Shown here piece by piece: positions 45,510-53,942 of a stretch of 64,000 bases of DNA. Every line of letters starts with the position of its first letter. The first letter of the stretch is position 1. The position numbers and the translations under genes are program-made. The notes under the pieces were generated by a model. The model was not told where the DNA came from, made no database searches, and worked only from the letters and a program-made list of their open reading frames with translations. The DNA comes from Oceanobacillus massiliensis str. N'diop (GTDB taxonomy: Bacteria > Bacillota > Bacilli > Bacillales > Amphibacillaceae), in NCBI RefSeq assembly GCF_000285495.1, contig NZ_HE610977.1:384150-448149 (forward strand). Direction: 5' to 3'.

Positions 45510-46883
45510 TTGAATCCTTTTCCCTATTATTTGGATGCTGTACTGGCAGCAGAAGACGACGCCATAACCATCATCAATCAAGATATGGAGGTTATTTACT
45601 GGAATGAAGCTGCCGTAAAAACCTATAATATACAGCAGCCAGATATCCTGAATAAGCCAATCACTGACTTCTTTGACAACGATAATCTGATGGTGCTAAA
45701 GGTGCTGCATACGATGGAACCCGTCAATAATGCCTACCATCGTCCGCGACGCGATAAGCATGTCGTGGTCAATGCCGTACCGATTATGGATAATGATAAT
45801 CAGTTAATTGGTGCGTTATCTGTTGAGAGAGACATCACACAGATTGTCAAATTAAATGATAACCTTGAGACAACATCAGCAGAATTAAATGAACTGAGAC
45901 AAAAAGTATATACGAATCATGAAGAGTCTCCCTTCTCCAAGTTAAAGGGGAATAGCCTTCCACTGCAGCAGACCATCCATATTGCGCGAAAGGCAGCGAA
46001 AACAGATGCTACTACCTTGATACTTGGTGAAAGCGGAACTGGAAAGGAAATTTGCGCAAGGGCGATTCACGAGGCGAGCAACCGCAATAACGGTCCATTT
46101 ATACCTGTTAACTGCGGGGCCATTCCGAGCGCATTATTTGAAAGCGAACTCTTCGGCTATGAGGGCGGTTCATTTACAGGTGCAGAGAAAAAAGGCAAAG
46201 CAGGTAAAATTGAGATGGCTGATGGGGGCACACTCTTTCTGGATGAAGTTGGCGAGCTGCCTCTCGAAATGCAAGTGAAGTTACTAAGAGTGCTGCAGGA
46301 GAATACACTCTACCGGATTGGTGATTCACAAGGCAGACAAGTCGATGTCCGTTTCATTGCGGCTACAAACCAAAACCTGGAGCAGCTCATGGAAGAGAAA
46401 CGATTCCGTTCAGATTTATTTTATCGACTGAATGTTATTCAGCTTACAATGCCGCCACTCCGCTATCGGGTTGATGATATCCCTGAACTGGCAGATATGT
46501 TCCTTAGACACTTTTCCTCCCATTACCAGGTGCCAGTCCCGGTTATCGAAAAGGATGCATTCCAATTGCTCCTTCAGTATAATTGGCCCGGAAACATTCG
46601 GGAATTGCGTAATTTGATGGAAAGGATTGTTATCCTTACTGAAAAATCAAAAATTACAAAACAAGATCTTATAAATTATCTGCCAAACACATCACCTATC
46701 CGCACGCAAACGATTATCGATGCGAATAACTCGCTGCCGCAGGAAAAAGAAATTATCGAAAAACAATTAATAGAGAAGATCTTAAACCAAACAAACGGCA
46801 ATAAATCAGAAACTGCCAAAAGATTAGGCATTTCCCGTGTAACCCTTTATAACAAGATGAAAAAATATGGAATTGACCATTAG
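45510..46883 (+). CDS. Sigma-54-dependent activator of proline catabolism (PAS-AAA-Fis)
   Basis: An enhancer-binding protein of about 457 residues. A PAS domain (~15-120: DDAITIINQDMEVIYWNEAAVK) is followed by the sigma-54 AAA+ domain with Walker A LGESGTGKE, ESELFGYEGGSFTGAEKKGK (the GAFTGA loop appears as GSFTGA), LFLDEVGELPLEMQVKLLRVLQE and the C-terminal Fis-type helix-turn-helix NGNKSETAKRLGISRVTLYNKMKKYG. It is similar in kind to RocR. TTG at 45510 after GAGGTG is the likely start; GTG at 45480 is less likely. Divergent from rocA-putB, which it should activate, probably in response to proline. Confidence 0.9.
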   Translation: MNPFPYYLDAVLAAEDDAITIINQDMEVIYWNEAAVKTYNIQQPDILNKPITDFFDNDNLMVLKVLHTMEPVNNAYHRPRRDKHVVVNAVPIMDNDNQLIGALSVERDITQIVKLNDNLETTSAELNELRQKVYTNHEESPFSKLKGNSLPLQQTIHIARKAAKTDATTLILGESGTGKEICARAIHEASNRNNGPFIPVNCGAIPSALFESELFGYEGGSFTGAEKKGKAGKIEMADGGTLFLDEVGELPLEMQVKLLRVLQENTLYRIGDSQGRQVDVRFIAATNQNLEQLMEEKRFRSDLFYRLNVIQLTMPPLRYRVDDIPELADMFLRHFSSHYQVPVPVIEKDAFQLLLQYNWPGNIRELRNLMERIVILTEKSKITKQDLINYLPNTSPIRTQTIIDANNSLPQEKEIIEKQLIEKILNQTNGNKSETAKRLGISRVTLYNKMKKYGIDH

Positions 46884-46895
46884 TGCACGTGAATA

Positions 46896-46927
46896 AAGAC
46901 TCCTTTTTCAGAAGCAAAAGGAGTCTT
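46896..46927 (+). terminator. Terminator after the sigma-54 activator
   Basis: AAGACTCCTTTT and AAAAGGAGTCTT form a 12-bp stem just after the stop codon. Confidence 0.8.
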
Positions 46928-46984
46928 CCAGTCTTGGAAATTAAATCAAAGTGGAATTACTGTTTACTGATTTAGAGGTAAAAA

Positions 46985-47125
46985 TTATTTTCTGCCATCG
47001 TTTAGTCTTCGGGCTTCTTCAGGACTTGACATCTTCGTCGAACCTTTATAGCGAAGTCCTGTGTCCCTATCTGATTCCACGCGTCCACTTTCTCTTAACT
47101 TTTTTTCCTGGCGGTCTTTTGCCAT
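46985..47125 (-). CDS. YpzI-like small protein
   Basis: A 46-residue, very charged protein: MAKDRQEKKLRESGRVESDR, then DTGLRYKGSTKMSSPEEARRLN. It closely resembles Bacillus YpzI, which is of unknown role. GGAGG lies before tandem ATGs (47128 and 47125); the family N-terminus favours 47125. Too short for most ORF finders. It sits in the gap between the activator and the flotillin operon; nothing else is seen between 47126 and 47379. Confidence 0.8.
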   Translation of the reverse strand: MAKDRQEKKLRESGRVESDRDTGLRYKGSTKMSSPEEARRLNDGRK

Positions 47126-47379
47126 CATGAACACCTCCTATTATGTAAGATGGGAAGTTTGAGAAAGATTTATTCATCAGTTTTTTGCAAAGGCCATTCT
47201 AACTTTCTCCTTCAATCCACCCTACTGCTTATATAATTAAAAGTTGTCTGAACGGTTGATAAGGATAATTATTTAGAATATAGTAAAATAGAATTGCTAT
47301 TCCTAACATTAAACTTCCCTTTTTTCTACCTTAGTTGACATTCAGTTGCAATGAATCATCGTCAATATTTTGATTTTTA

Positions 47380-47408
47380 TGAAACCTTTTACATACCTAT
47401 ACCGTATA
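47380..47408 (+). promoter_or_regulatory. SigW-type promoter of the yuaF-yuaG operon
   Basis: TGAAAC (47380-47385) and CGTATA (47403-47408) with a 17-bp spacer. This matches the SigW consensus; the Bacillus subtilis orthologues are SigW-dependent. Confidence 0.78.
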
Positions 47409-47447
47409 TAAGGTACAGAAGCTTTTACAACTCATATAAAGGATTTG

Positions 47448-47999
47448 ATGCATATGACCATTTTTGGATATCCGATAGAGAACCTTTATTTATTTACGCT
47501 TGTCATTGCCGGACTATTGACGTTGCTCTATATATTTTTCGGTGATATTGCTGATGGAATTGGCGAGTCTCTTGGTTTTCTAAATCCCGCCTTGATTTTG
47601 GCATTTATTACGTTCTTCTCGGCATCTGGCTATGTGCTCGAATTTCTAACATCTCTACCAAGCTTGGCTATCATCATAATCGCCGCTGTAATTGCATTGG
47701 TTCTGGACACTCTGCTGAACGTTTTTGTCCTTATTCCAATGTCTTCTGCAGAAGAGTCACTTGGCTATACAGAAGAATCGCTAAAAGGAAGGATTGGAAA
47801 AATCATTATTCCAGTCCCCCAGGATGGATTCGGAGAAATTGTTATAGAAAGCAAAAGCGGGATGATTTCAAAGCCTGCAGCGAGCTATGAAAATCAATCC
47901 ATTGAAGAAGGCCAGCAGGTTCTCGTCATTGAGATTGAGAAAGGCGTTGTCTATGTGATCCCATATGAAAATGATTTGGATTACGGATACTCTGGTTAA
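47448..47999 (+). CDS. yuaF: YuaF (NfeD-like) membrane protein
   Basis: About 183 residues. Three membrane helices (LYLFTLVIAGLLTLLYIFF, ALILAFITFFSASGYVLEFL, LAIIIIAAVIALVLDTLLNVFVLIPM) precede a small beta-barrel domain (LKGRIGKIIIPVPQDGFGEIVIESKSG) typical of NfeD-family proteins. It works with the flotillin encoded 60 bp downstream in membrane microdomains and the envelope stress response. The ATG at 47448 is five bases after AAAGG; 47454 is an alternative. Confidence 0.87.
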   Translation: MHMTIFGYPIENLYLFTLVIAGLLTLLYIFFGDIADGIGESLGFLNPALILAFITFFSASGYVLEFLTSLPSLAIIIIAAVIALVLDTLLNVFVLIPMSSAEESLGYTEESLKGRIGKIIIPVPQDGFGEIVIESKSGMISKPAASYENQSIEEGQQVLVIEIEKGVVYVIPYENDLDYGYSG

Positions 48000-48059
48000 T
48001 CATATCTATCCTTAGGTAGGTATTTTTATAAAAAAACAATTTTTAAGGGAGGAATAAAA

Positions 48060-49607
48060 ATGACGGGAATATGGATTGTCACCGGAATCGCGGCATTTAT
48101 TGTGTTAGCACTTATTGGTGTATTTATAACCAAATACCGTACTGCCGGACCCGATGAAGCATTGATTGTAACCGGCAGCTATCTGGGCAAAAAGAATGTT
48201 CATATTGATGAGTCCGGCAATAAAATTAAAATCATTAGAGGTGGAGGTACATTCGTCCTGCCGGTTTTCCAGCAGGCTGAACCACTTAGCTTGCTGTCAA
48301 GCAAACTAGAGGTTACCACGCCAGAAGTATACACAGAACAAGGTGTTCCTGTAATGGCAGATGGAACAGCAATCATTAAGATCGGTGGTTCCATTGGTGA
48401 AATTGCCACTGCCGCCGAACAGTTTTTAGGAAAAACAAAAGGCGACCGGGAAAACGAAGCTAAAGAAGTACTTGAAGGCCATCTCCGCTCCATTCTTGGT
48501 TCGATGACCGTTGAAGAAATTTATAAAAACCGCGATAAATTTTCCCAGGAAGTGCAACGAGTCGCCTCACAGGATTTGGCAAAAATGGGATTGATCATTG
48601 TCTCCTTCACCATTAAAGAAGTACGGGACAAAAACGGCTATTTGGAATCACTAGGGAAGCCTCGAATTGCCCAAGTGAAACGAGACGCTGATATCGCGAC
48701 TGCCGAGGCAGATAAAGAAACCCGTATCAAGCGGGCCGAGGCTGCTAAAGATGCGCAAAAAGCTGAATTGGAACGCGCAACCGAAATTGCCGAAGCTGAA
48801 AAAGAGAACCAATTAAAGACGGCAGATTATCGTCGTGAACAAGATATTGCAAAGGCCCGTGCCGACCAGGCATATGATTATGAAACAGCTCGTGCAAAAC
48901 AACAGGTTACTGAGCAGGAAATGCAAATAAGAATCATTGAGCGCCAAAAGCAAATCGAATTGGAAGAAAAGGAAATACTTCGTCGCGAGAAGCAATACGA
49001 TTCTGAAGTCAAGAAAAAGGCAGATGCAGATCGTTACGCTGTTGAGCAGGCAGCAATCGCCGATAAGGCCAAACAGCTCGCTGCAGCTGATGCGAATCAG
49101 TACAGGATTGAAGCAGAAGCCAGAGCCGAAGCAGAGCAAGTGCGTGCTGAAGGTCTCGCAAAAGCCGATTCCACAAGAGCACAAGGTGAATCTGAAGCAG
49201 AAATCATCCGTCTGAAGGGACTTGCTGAAGCTGAAGCAAAAGAAAAGATTGCTGAGGCATTCGAGCAGTTTGGCGAAGCGGCAATCCTTGATATGGTCAT
49301 GAAAATGCTTCCTGAATATGCTAAAGAAGTGGCAAGCCCACTCGCCAACATCGATAAGATTACCGTGGTTGATACCGGCAGCAGTGGTTCAGACGGCGGG
49401 GCGAATAAAGTAACAGGCTATGCAACAAATCTAATGTCCACCCTGCAGGAGTCGCTAAAAGCATCCTCAGGAATTGATGTGAAGGAATTACTGGAAAACA
49501 TGACAGGATCAAGCCAGTCAAACGACCTAGACCTTAACCGCATCAATTACGAAGCCGAACTGGAAGACAACAGACTTAAAAATACCAAAGCAGAATCAAA
49601 AAGCTAA
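48060..49607 (+). CDS. floT: Flotillin-like protein FloT/YuaG
   Basis: A 515-residue membrane-associated scaffold. An N-terminal hydrophobic hairpin anchor (WIVTGIAAFIVLALIGVFITKY) leads into an SPFH/PHB domain (~30-200: LSSKLEVTTPEVYTEQGVPVMADGTAIIKIGG). A long Ala-Glu-Lys-rich coiled coil (~210-400) carries the EAEAxAEAE-type repeats used for oligomerisation. The C-terminus is Gly/Ser-rich. GGAGG precedes the ATG. Its pairing with yuaF and a SigW promoter match the Bacillus flotillin operon, which organises lipid-raft-like domains. Confidence 0.95.
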   Translation: MTGIWIVTGIAAFIVLALIGVFITKYRTAGPDEALIVTGSYLGKKNVHIDESGNKIKIIRGGGTFVLPVFQQAEPLSLLSSKLEVTTPEVYTEQGVPVMADGTAIIKIGGSIGEIATAAEQFLGKTKGDRENEAKEVLEGHLRSILGSMTVEEIYKNRDKFSQEVQRVASQDLAKMGLIIVSFTIKEVRDKNGYLESLGKPRIAQVKRDADIATAEADKETRIKRAEAAKDAQKAELERATEIAEAEKENQLKTADYRREQDIAKARADQAYDYETARAKQQVTEQEMQIRIIERQKQIELEEKEILRREKQYDSEVKKKADADRYAVEQAAIADKAKQLAAADANQYRIEAEARAEAEQVRAEGLAKADSTRAQGESEAEIIRLKGLAEAEAKEKIAEAFEQFGEAAILDMVMKMLPEYAKEVASPLANIDKITVVDTGSSGSDGGANKVTGYATNLMSTLQESLKASSGIDVKELLENMTGSSQSNDLDLNRINYEAELEDNRLKNTKAESKS

Positions 49608-49611
49608 CACC

Positions 49612-49645
49612 AAAAAAGGAACAATCCCAGCGATTGTTCCTTTTT
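49612..49645 (+). terminator. Terminator after floT
   Basis: AAGGAACAATC and GATTGTTCCTT form an 11-bp stem followed by a T run. Confidence 0.85.
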
Positions 49646-49656
49646 CCTGCCTTTTT

Positions 49657-49686
49657 GGTGCCTGTCACTTCCCGTTTTTTGTCGAA
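49657..49686. repeat. Dispersed 30-bp repeat, copy 1
   Basis: GGTGCCTGTCACTTCCCG, W, then TTTTTGTCGAA; the second copy at 51817-51846 differs by one base. Both lie in non-coding DNA in the same orientation. Similar short repeats are scattered in Bacillus genomes as far as I recall, but the role is unknown. Confidence 0.6.
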
Positions 49687-49797
49687 AAATGTCATTTATT
49701 TTAACCACCCAAAACTCTGCGTCAGCTGCCATAGACAAGTCAATTTATTCTTCTTTAATATCTTTAATATAAAGTCTCCTTTATTCAGGGAAAGAGT

Positions 49798-50712
49798 CTA
49801 ATTTTGTAAATCCAGCGCTAGACGAATCATATCCCTGCACTGGATATTGTTCTCCATTATTTCTTCATTGTAGTTTCTTATAAAATAATCTCTTTCAATT
49901 CCGGTAATCCTGAAACCGCATTTTTGATATAGTGCCAATTGACCGATACTTGAATTCCCCGTCCCGACCTCTATCGATTTATATCCGCTTGACTTGGCAA
50001 TCTGAATCGCATACATTACCAGCTGCTTTCCTATTCCTTTTCCATGTTCTGTTTCTTTAACAGCAATATTAGCCAGCTCCACCGTTCCAGGCCTTGTCTG
50101 AAGCAATACAAAAACGCCTATCAATTGATTATCCATTTCCGCTATAAAACATTGTCCTCGCTGTAAATAGTCCTCAATATAAGCTTGCGACGGGTCAGCC
50201 AACAACAGTAAATCGAGCGGGGCAGCTTCATCGCCGTTCCATCTTCGTACTTCTATCGTGCAACCCCTTTTAAAAATCAAGTCATTATCTGTATCATAAA
50301 ACTTCATATGGGGCTTCTCTTTTTTGTAGTAAGCAAGGCGATCTTGTAATGTACCCGTGTGAAATTCAAATTTATGACCGTCTGGATCAGCAAAGTATAT
50401 AGACCCTTTGTCTTGAGCTTCTCTTTTGCGCCCTGGCAAAATACGAATATCCAATCCTTTCAGATACGTGCAAATATCATCAAATTCTCTTTCATCTACT
50501 GAAAAAGCAAGATGGGTATAGGACTGATTAATTTCATTGCGCGGTATGCCCCTCTCTTCATTAAGGGCAAGCCAAATACCATTAAGATCGAAATAGGCGG
50601 TAGTCTTTCCTTTGACCAATAACTTCGCATCAAATACTCGCTGGTAAAAATCAATCGATTTATCTAAATCTGAAACAGAAAACAAAAAATGATTAACTCC
50701 TTTAATTCGCAT
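49798..50712 (-). CDS. FosB-like thiol transferase fused to a GNAT acetyltransferase
   Basis: A 304-residue two-domain protein. Residues ~1-135 are FosB-like: GVNHFLFSVSDLDKSIDFYQ with the metal His, INQSYTHLAFSV with the second His, HKFEFHTGTLQDRL with the Glu ligand, so fosfomycin-thiol transfer is plausible. Residues ~150-304 resemble YvbK-type GNAT enzymes: LLLLADPSQAYIEDYLQRGQCFIAEM, ANIAVKETEHGKGIGKQLVMYAI, GTGNSSIGQLALYQKCGFRITGIERDYF. Between them, AAAAGGGG lies 7 bases before an ATA codon at the expected GNAT start, like a relic ribosome site, suggesting two genes merged. ATG at 50712 is chosen. Confidence 0.85.
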   Translation of the reverse strand: MRIKGVNHFLFSVSDLDKSIDFYQRVFDAKLLVKGKTTAYFDLNGIWLALNEERGIPRNEINQSYTHLAFSVDEREFDDICTYLKGLDIRILPGRKREAQDKGSIYFADPDGHKFEFHTGTLQDRLAYYKKEKPHMKFYDTDNDLIFKRGCTIEVRRWNGDEAAPLDLLLLADPSQAYIEDYLQRGQCFIAEMDNQLIGVFVLLQTRPGTVELANIAVKETEHGKGIGKQLVMYAIQIAKSSGYKSIEVGTGNSSIGQLALYQKCGFRITGIERDYFIRNYNEEIMENNIQCRDMIRLALDLQN

Positions 50713-50847
50713 ACCCATCCCCCTTTACAATCAATAAAAAAAACTGTGAAGAAAAACCCAAAACCAAATGACGTATTACAATCGTTATTAAGGGCAGTCC
50801 CACTGATTGAGGCCCTTTCTCTTTAATTGAAAGTAAGGTCCATCATT

Positions 50848-51309
50848 TTATAATTCTTTATAGACCATTTCACGATACCTTACAAATTTATGCTTCTCAT
50901 AAAATTCTTTTGCGACTGTGTTTTCAAGCCAATAATCAAGTTCAACCAAGTCTATTCCGCAGTTTTTTGCTAGTTTATAAATGTGCTCCATCAGGGCAGT
51001 TCCATAACCTTGATTCCTTTTTGAGGCATTGATGCTGATTTGATGAACATAGACAGATTTATAGCCCTTTTTCAGCGGACTTTCCGGATAGTCTCTCATC
51101 TCTATCCAAGCATATCCAACGGCTTCCCCTCCGTTCTCCAAAAGAAGAAAAGTGAAACCTGTATCCTCAACCAGCTCCTTGAAAATTTCCTTAAAGAGCT
51201 CCTCATTATATTTATTGAAGTACCTTGGATATAGATGATAATGCAAATCATGCACATGCTTGTTTAATGCAGCCACTAATTTATAATCCTTCGTCTCACT
51301 TATCTTCAT
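50848..51309 (-). CDS. GNAT family N-acetyltransferase
   Basis: About 153 residues. The core motif VYVHQISINASKRNQGYGTALMEHIYKLAKNCG (acetyl-CoA binding) and the end LVELDYWLENTVAKEFYEKHKFVRYREMV are clear. The substrate is unknown. ATG at 51309 is preceded by a weak GGTG; GTG at 51321 is in frame. A monocistronic neighbour of the FosB-GNAT fusion gene. Confidence 0.8.
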   Translation of the reverse strand: MKISETKDYKLVAALNKHVHDLHYHLYPRYFNKYNEELFKEIFKELVEDTGFTFLLLENGGEAVGYAWIEMRDYPESPLKKGYKSVYVHQISINASKRNQGYGTALMEHIYKLAKNCGIDLVELDYWLENTVAKEFYEKHKFVRYREMVYKEL

Positions 51310-51426
51310 CCTATCACCCACCCAACTATATTAGATACAATACTCGAAGCCCTTCTTTAAAGATGTGCATAGTATTCATATATAGAAAAAATATATCTGG
51401 AGTCTTCCTGCATGGTTAATAACGAT

Positions 51427-51750
51427 TTAGTTTATGAAATAATCAATATAGTAGATAAATGTGGCAATTGCTGATATCAATGTGTAAATAACCGCTGTTA
51501 CAAACGTAACGGTTGGATTAAAGTTCTTTTTTTCTTCCTCTATTTTTATACCTGTCTGTGCCTGGACATTCATACGAATAGAGCTTGAAACGATTCCCCC
51601 TGATGAATTGGTAAACCAAATGACGACTGCTACCATAAGACCAATAAAGAAGGAGTAGTCAATAAAGCTCCCACCAATTAAATGGACCGCAGCCCAGTTT
51701 AGAACAAAGATGACTATTAATGTACCGGCCGACCAAAACACTTTCCCCAT
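51427..51750 (-). CDS. Small membrane protein of unknown function
   Basis: About 107 residues with three hydrophobic segments: VFWSAGTLIVIFVLNWAAVHLIGG, YSFFIGLMVAVVIWFTN and FVTAVIYTLISAIATFIYYIDYFI. Between them is a charged loop (MNVQAQTGIKIEEEKKNFNP). GAGGGGG precedes two ATGs; 51750 has the better spacing. I do not recognise the family. Confidence 0.65.
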   Translation of the reverse strand: MGKVFWSAGTLIVIFVLNWAAVHLIGGSFIDYSFFIGLMVAVVIWFTNSSGGIVSSSIRMNVQAQTGIKIEEEKKNFNPTVTFVTAVIYTLISAIATFIYYIDYFIN

Positions 51751-51816
51751 CATAATCCCCCTCTTTTAGAGTCATACGAACAGAACCGCACCTTTGTTTC
51801 AAATAGATACCAAATA

Positions 51817-51846
51817 GGTGCCTGTCACTTCCCGATTTTTGTCGAA
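51817..51846. repeat. Dispersed 30-bp repeat, copy 2
   Basis: Same sequence as 49657-49686 with one base changed, 2.1 kb away and in the same orientation. Confidence 0.6.
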
Positions 51847-51861
51847 TGGTATTCAAGCAAT

Positions 51862-51919
51862 AAAAAATCCGAACTTACTTTCAAAATTCTCCCTTTAGAA
51901 TTCGAATAGTTCGGATTTC
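51862..51919 (-). terminator. Long hairpin terminator after cwlJ
   Basis: AAATCCGAAC and GTTCGGATTT (10 bp) enclose a second pair AATTCGAA/TTCTAAA-like loop; a T run follows on the minus strand. Confidence 0.65.
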
Positions 51920-52029
51920 CTATTATTTATGCCTTTGATTCTGTTTTTATCTATCTTTTTCCTGCGTATGTTAATTCTGTCCAGCCAATCCTATCGTCAG
52001 CAGATGATTGGAAACTGATACGTAAAAGA

Positions 52030-52470
52030 TTAGCCCATATAGACACTATCACATGTTCCGGGCGCTGGTTCATAAAAGCAATGCTGCTTAAATTGACCGG
52101 TAAATGGCTGGTCATACCATGTCGGCGGGCATGGTCCACTGGGATTAAAATACCAAAGTGCAAATTTCGCTGGATGGTCTCTCCAAGACTGCAAATTCCG
52201 TTCTGCCAATCTTCTTTCGGATTCTCTTGCTCTTTGGTAAAACACATTGCCCTTTTGCACCGCTTCAAAAGAATAATTTCCTCCTTGCACGTGAAAAATA
52301 ACATCTTCAACTGTACGCAAATCATTAAAATCAACACAATCAGCTACAACTCGATTAACAATTACATTTCCAACATATAGCATCCCTTGTTTTCCTTCAC
52401 CCTCAGCTTCTGCCCTCATCATTCTTGCCATTAAACTAACGTCAGCATCTCTGTACGCTACTCTCGCCAT
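52030..52470 (-). CDS. cwlJ: Spore cortex-lytic cell wall hydrolase CwlJ-like
   Basis: A 146-residue hydrolase of the SleB/CwlJ family, which degrades spore cortex at germination. Seen: DVSLMARMMRAEAEGEGKQGMLYVGNVIVNRV with the catalytic Glu, FHVQGGNYSFEAVQKGNVFYQRA, and ALWYFNPSGPCPPTWYDQPFTGQFKQHCFYEP. Length and lack of signal peptide match CwlJ rather than SleB. GGAGG fixes the ATG at 52470. No gerQ is adjacent. It shows that the organism forms spores. Confidence 0.92.
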   Translation of the reverse strand: MARVAYRDADVSLMARMMRAEAEGEGKQGMLYVGNVIVNRVVADCVDFNDLRTVEDVIFHVQGGNYSFEAVQKGNVFYQRARESERRLAERNLQSWRDHPAKFALWYFNPSGPCPPTWYDQPFTGQFKQHCFYEPAPGTCDSVYMG

Positions 52471-52542
52471 TTTTCCACCTCCAAAATATAGTATGAAAAA
52501 AGCCCGCATTGATGTTTTTGTTCATAATAAAAGGATCTTTTC

Positions 52543-52978
52543 TTAAGTATTGTTGTTATTTCTAACTTTGTATTTGATGGAAACAGCGACGTAACAAAAA
52601 TGATTGATGTGGTAATCGCCACTCCGGAAATACACTTCGCTTTCCACGGGCTCGCGATGAGCCTCCTCGCTCGCAAAGTTCGCTCCCTGTGGGGTCTCAT
52701 CGTCTTCGCTTTCCCGCAGGAGTCTTCGTGTATTTCCTCCGTTGTGATTTAGCTTTCTGAAAAAAATTACTGATATTCAATTGTTAAGCTGATTGATTGG
52801 AGCGCAGGGAAGTCGACTCCAGCGGGAAAAGCAACAGGTGAAGATCCCGCAGGAAGTGGGTTTCTTCCGAGGAAGCTGAAGCGTTGCCCGCGGAAAGCGA
52901 CTGCACGGAGCGGAAATCGGCAGTTACTTCGCAGTTTATATATTTTATGAAAAACAACAATCTTTGAGAAAACAGCCT
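52543..52978. repeat. MITE-like element, copy 2, inverted relative to copy 1
   Basis: About 436 bp, homologous over its full length to 21029-21538 on the other strand. Ends: AGTATTGTTGTTATTTCTAA on the left, and on the right the complement of CAAAGATTGTTGTTTTTCAT. The core GCTCGCAAAGTTCGCTCCCT is identical in both. It lacks the ~56-bp extra stretch of copy 1. No ORF of note; it fills the gap between cwlJ and the next regulator. Confidence 0.8.
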
Positions 52979-53078
52979 AATAAAAAGAAGAACTACCTAC
53001 GCTCAATCAAACCGATCTGCAATGTACGATGATTTTGCTTTGGACTAACTTAGTCAAATCCTCGGTTTTGCCGTTCCT

Positions 53079-53649
53079 CTATATCCGATCAATAAAACAG
53101 GTCAGTACTTGGGCACCATCGTCATCCACAGGAACAAACAGGTGTGGCTTGGATCCTTGGAAATAAGCACTGTCGCCTTTTTCCATTAATTGCTCATTCC
53201 CGTCATAGAGCAAATTTATTGATCCTTCTAATATGTAGATAAATTCGTCTTGTGAATGGGTATATGTCTGATCGAGCCGCTGATTCAGTTTTCTGGGGGT
53301 TACATGGACAATCGTCGGCTCAATCCCACTATACTTCGACCTATTTGCCAGAAGCTCATAGGAATACCCCATCCCTTCATCTCCGAACCTCGTTTGCCGA
53401 TTAGAATTCTTTTGGAATACGATATCCTGTTCAGTTTTATCATCCAAAATCCACGACAACTGCACTCCCAATGCATCGCTAATCTTTGATAAAGTAGCAA
53501 CAGCAGATGTCGTCTGTCCATTTTCAATTTTCGATAAAAGACTTTTGGAAATTCCGCAATCATCAGCAATTTGCTGCTGTGTTTTCTGATTACGCAAACG
53601 TATTTGCTTTATTTTTTTTCCGATATTCTGAAGATCTATAGAAACTCAT
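53079..53649 (-). CDS. XRE-cupin transcriptional regulator, N-terminal frame uncertain
   Basis: About 180-190 residues. N-terminal HTH (QNIGKKIKQIRLRNQKTQQQIADDCGISKSLLSKIENGQTTSAVATLSKISDALG), then a cupin domain (YTHSQDEFIYILEGSINLLYDGNEQLMEKGDSAYFQGSKPHLF). It probably senses a small metabolite. The HTH begins before the first in-frame Met at 53597. The frame upstream opens with ATA at 53639 after GGAAGG, while ATG at 53649 reads into another frame; removing one base from AAA at 53642-53644 gives MSSIDLQNIG. So either a non-standard start or a one-base error. Confidence 0.75.
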
Positions 53650-53850
53650 TCCTTCCATAAGAAATCATATGTATGTTTTTTTATTTATCATAGATGAGGC
53701 AATAATTGCAGTCAAGGTACTTCTTAGCTGGAAAATGTTAAAAGGGAAGGCATCTACCCTTGTGTCCATCCCCCAACATAAAAAACTAAGCTAGTTTTAT
53801 AGTAGACTATTTATCTTCCATTATGAATTTTAATCTCAATAAATTCACAA

Positions 53851-53900
53851 AAAAAAGACACCTCATTCTCATAGCAACCTATAAAATGAAAAGTGTCTTC
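53851..53900 (-). terminator. Terminator after the SDR gene
   Basis: AAGACAC with a second pair TCATT/AATGA and GTGTCTT form a long hairpin, with a T run on the minus strand. The rest of the 53650-53942 gap holds no gene. Confidence 0.75.
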
Positions 53901-53942
53901 TGCTTATTAGATTGTTGAAATACCAGAATCCATGCCGTAAAA

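Noticed and set aside
51951-52337. 128-residue ORF overlapping cwlJ on the same strand
   Set aside because: It is a shifted frame over the well-supported cwlJ gene and resembles nothing.
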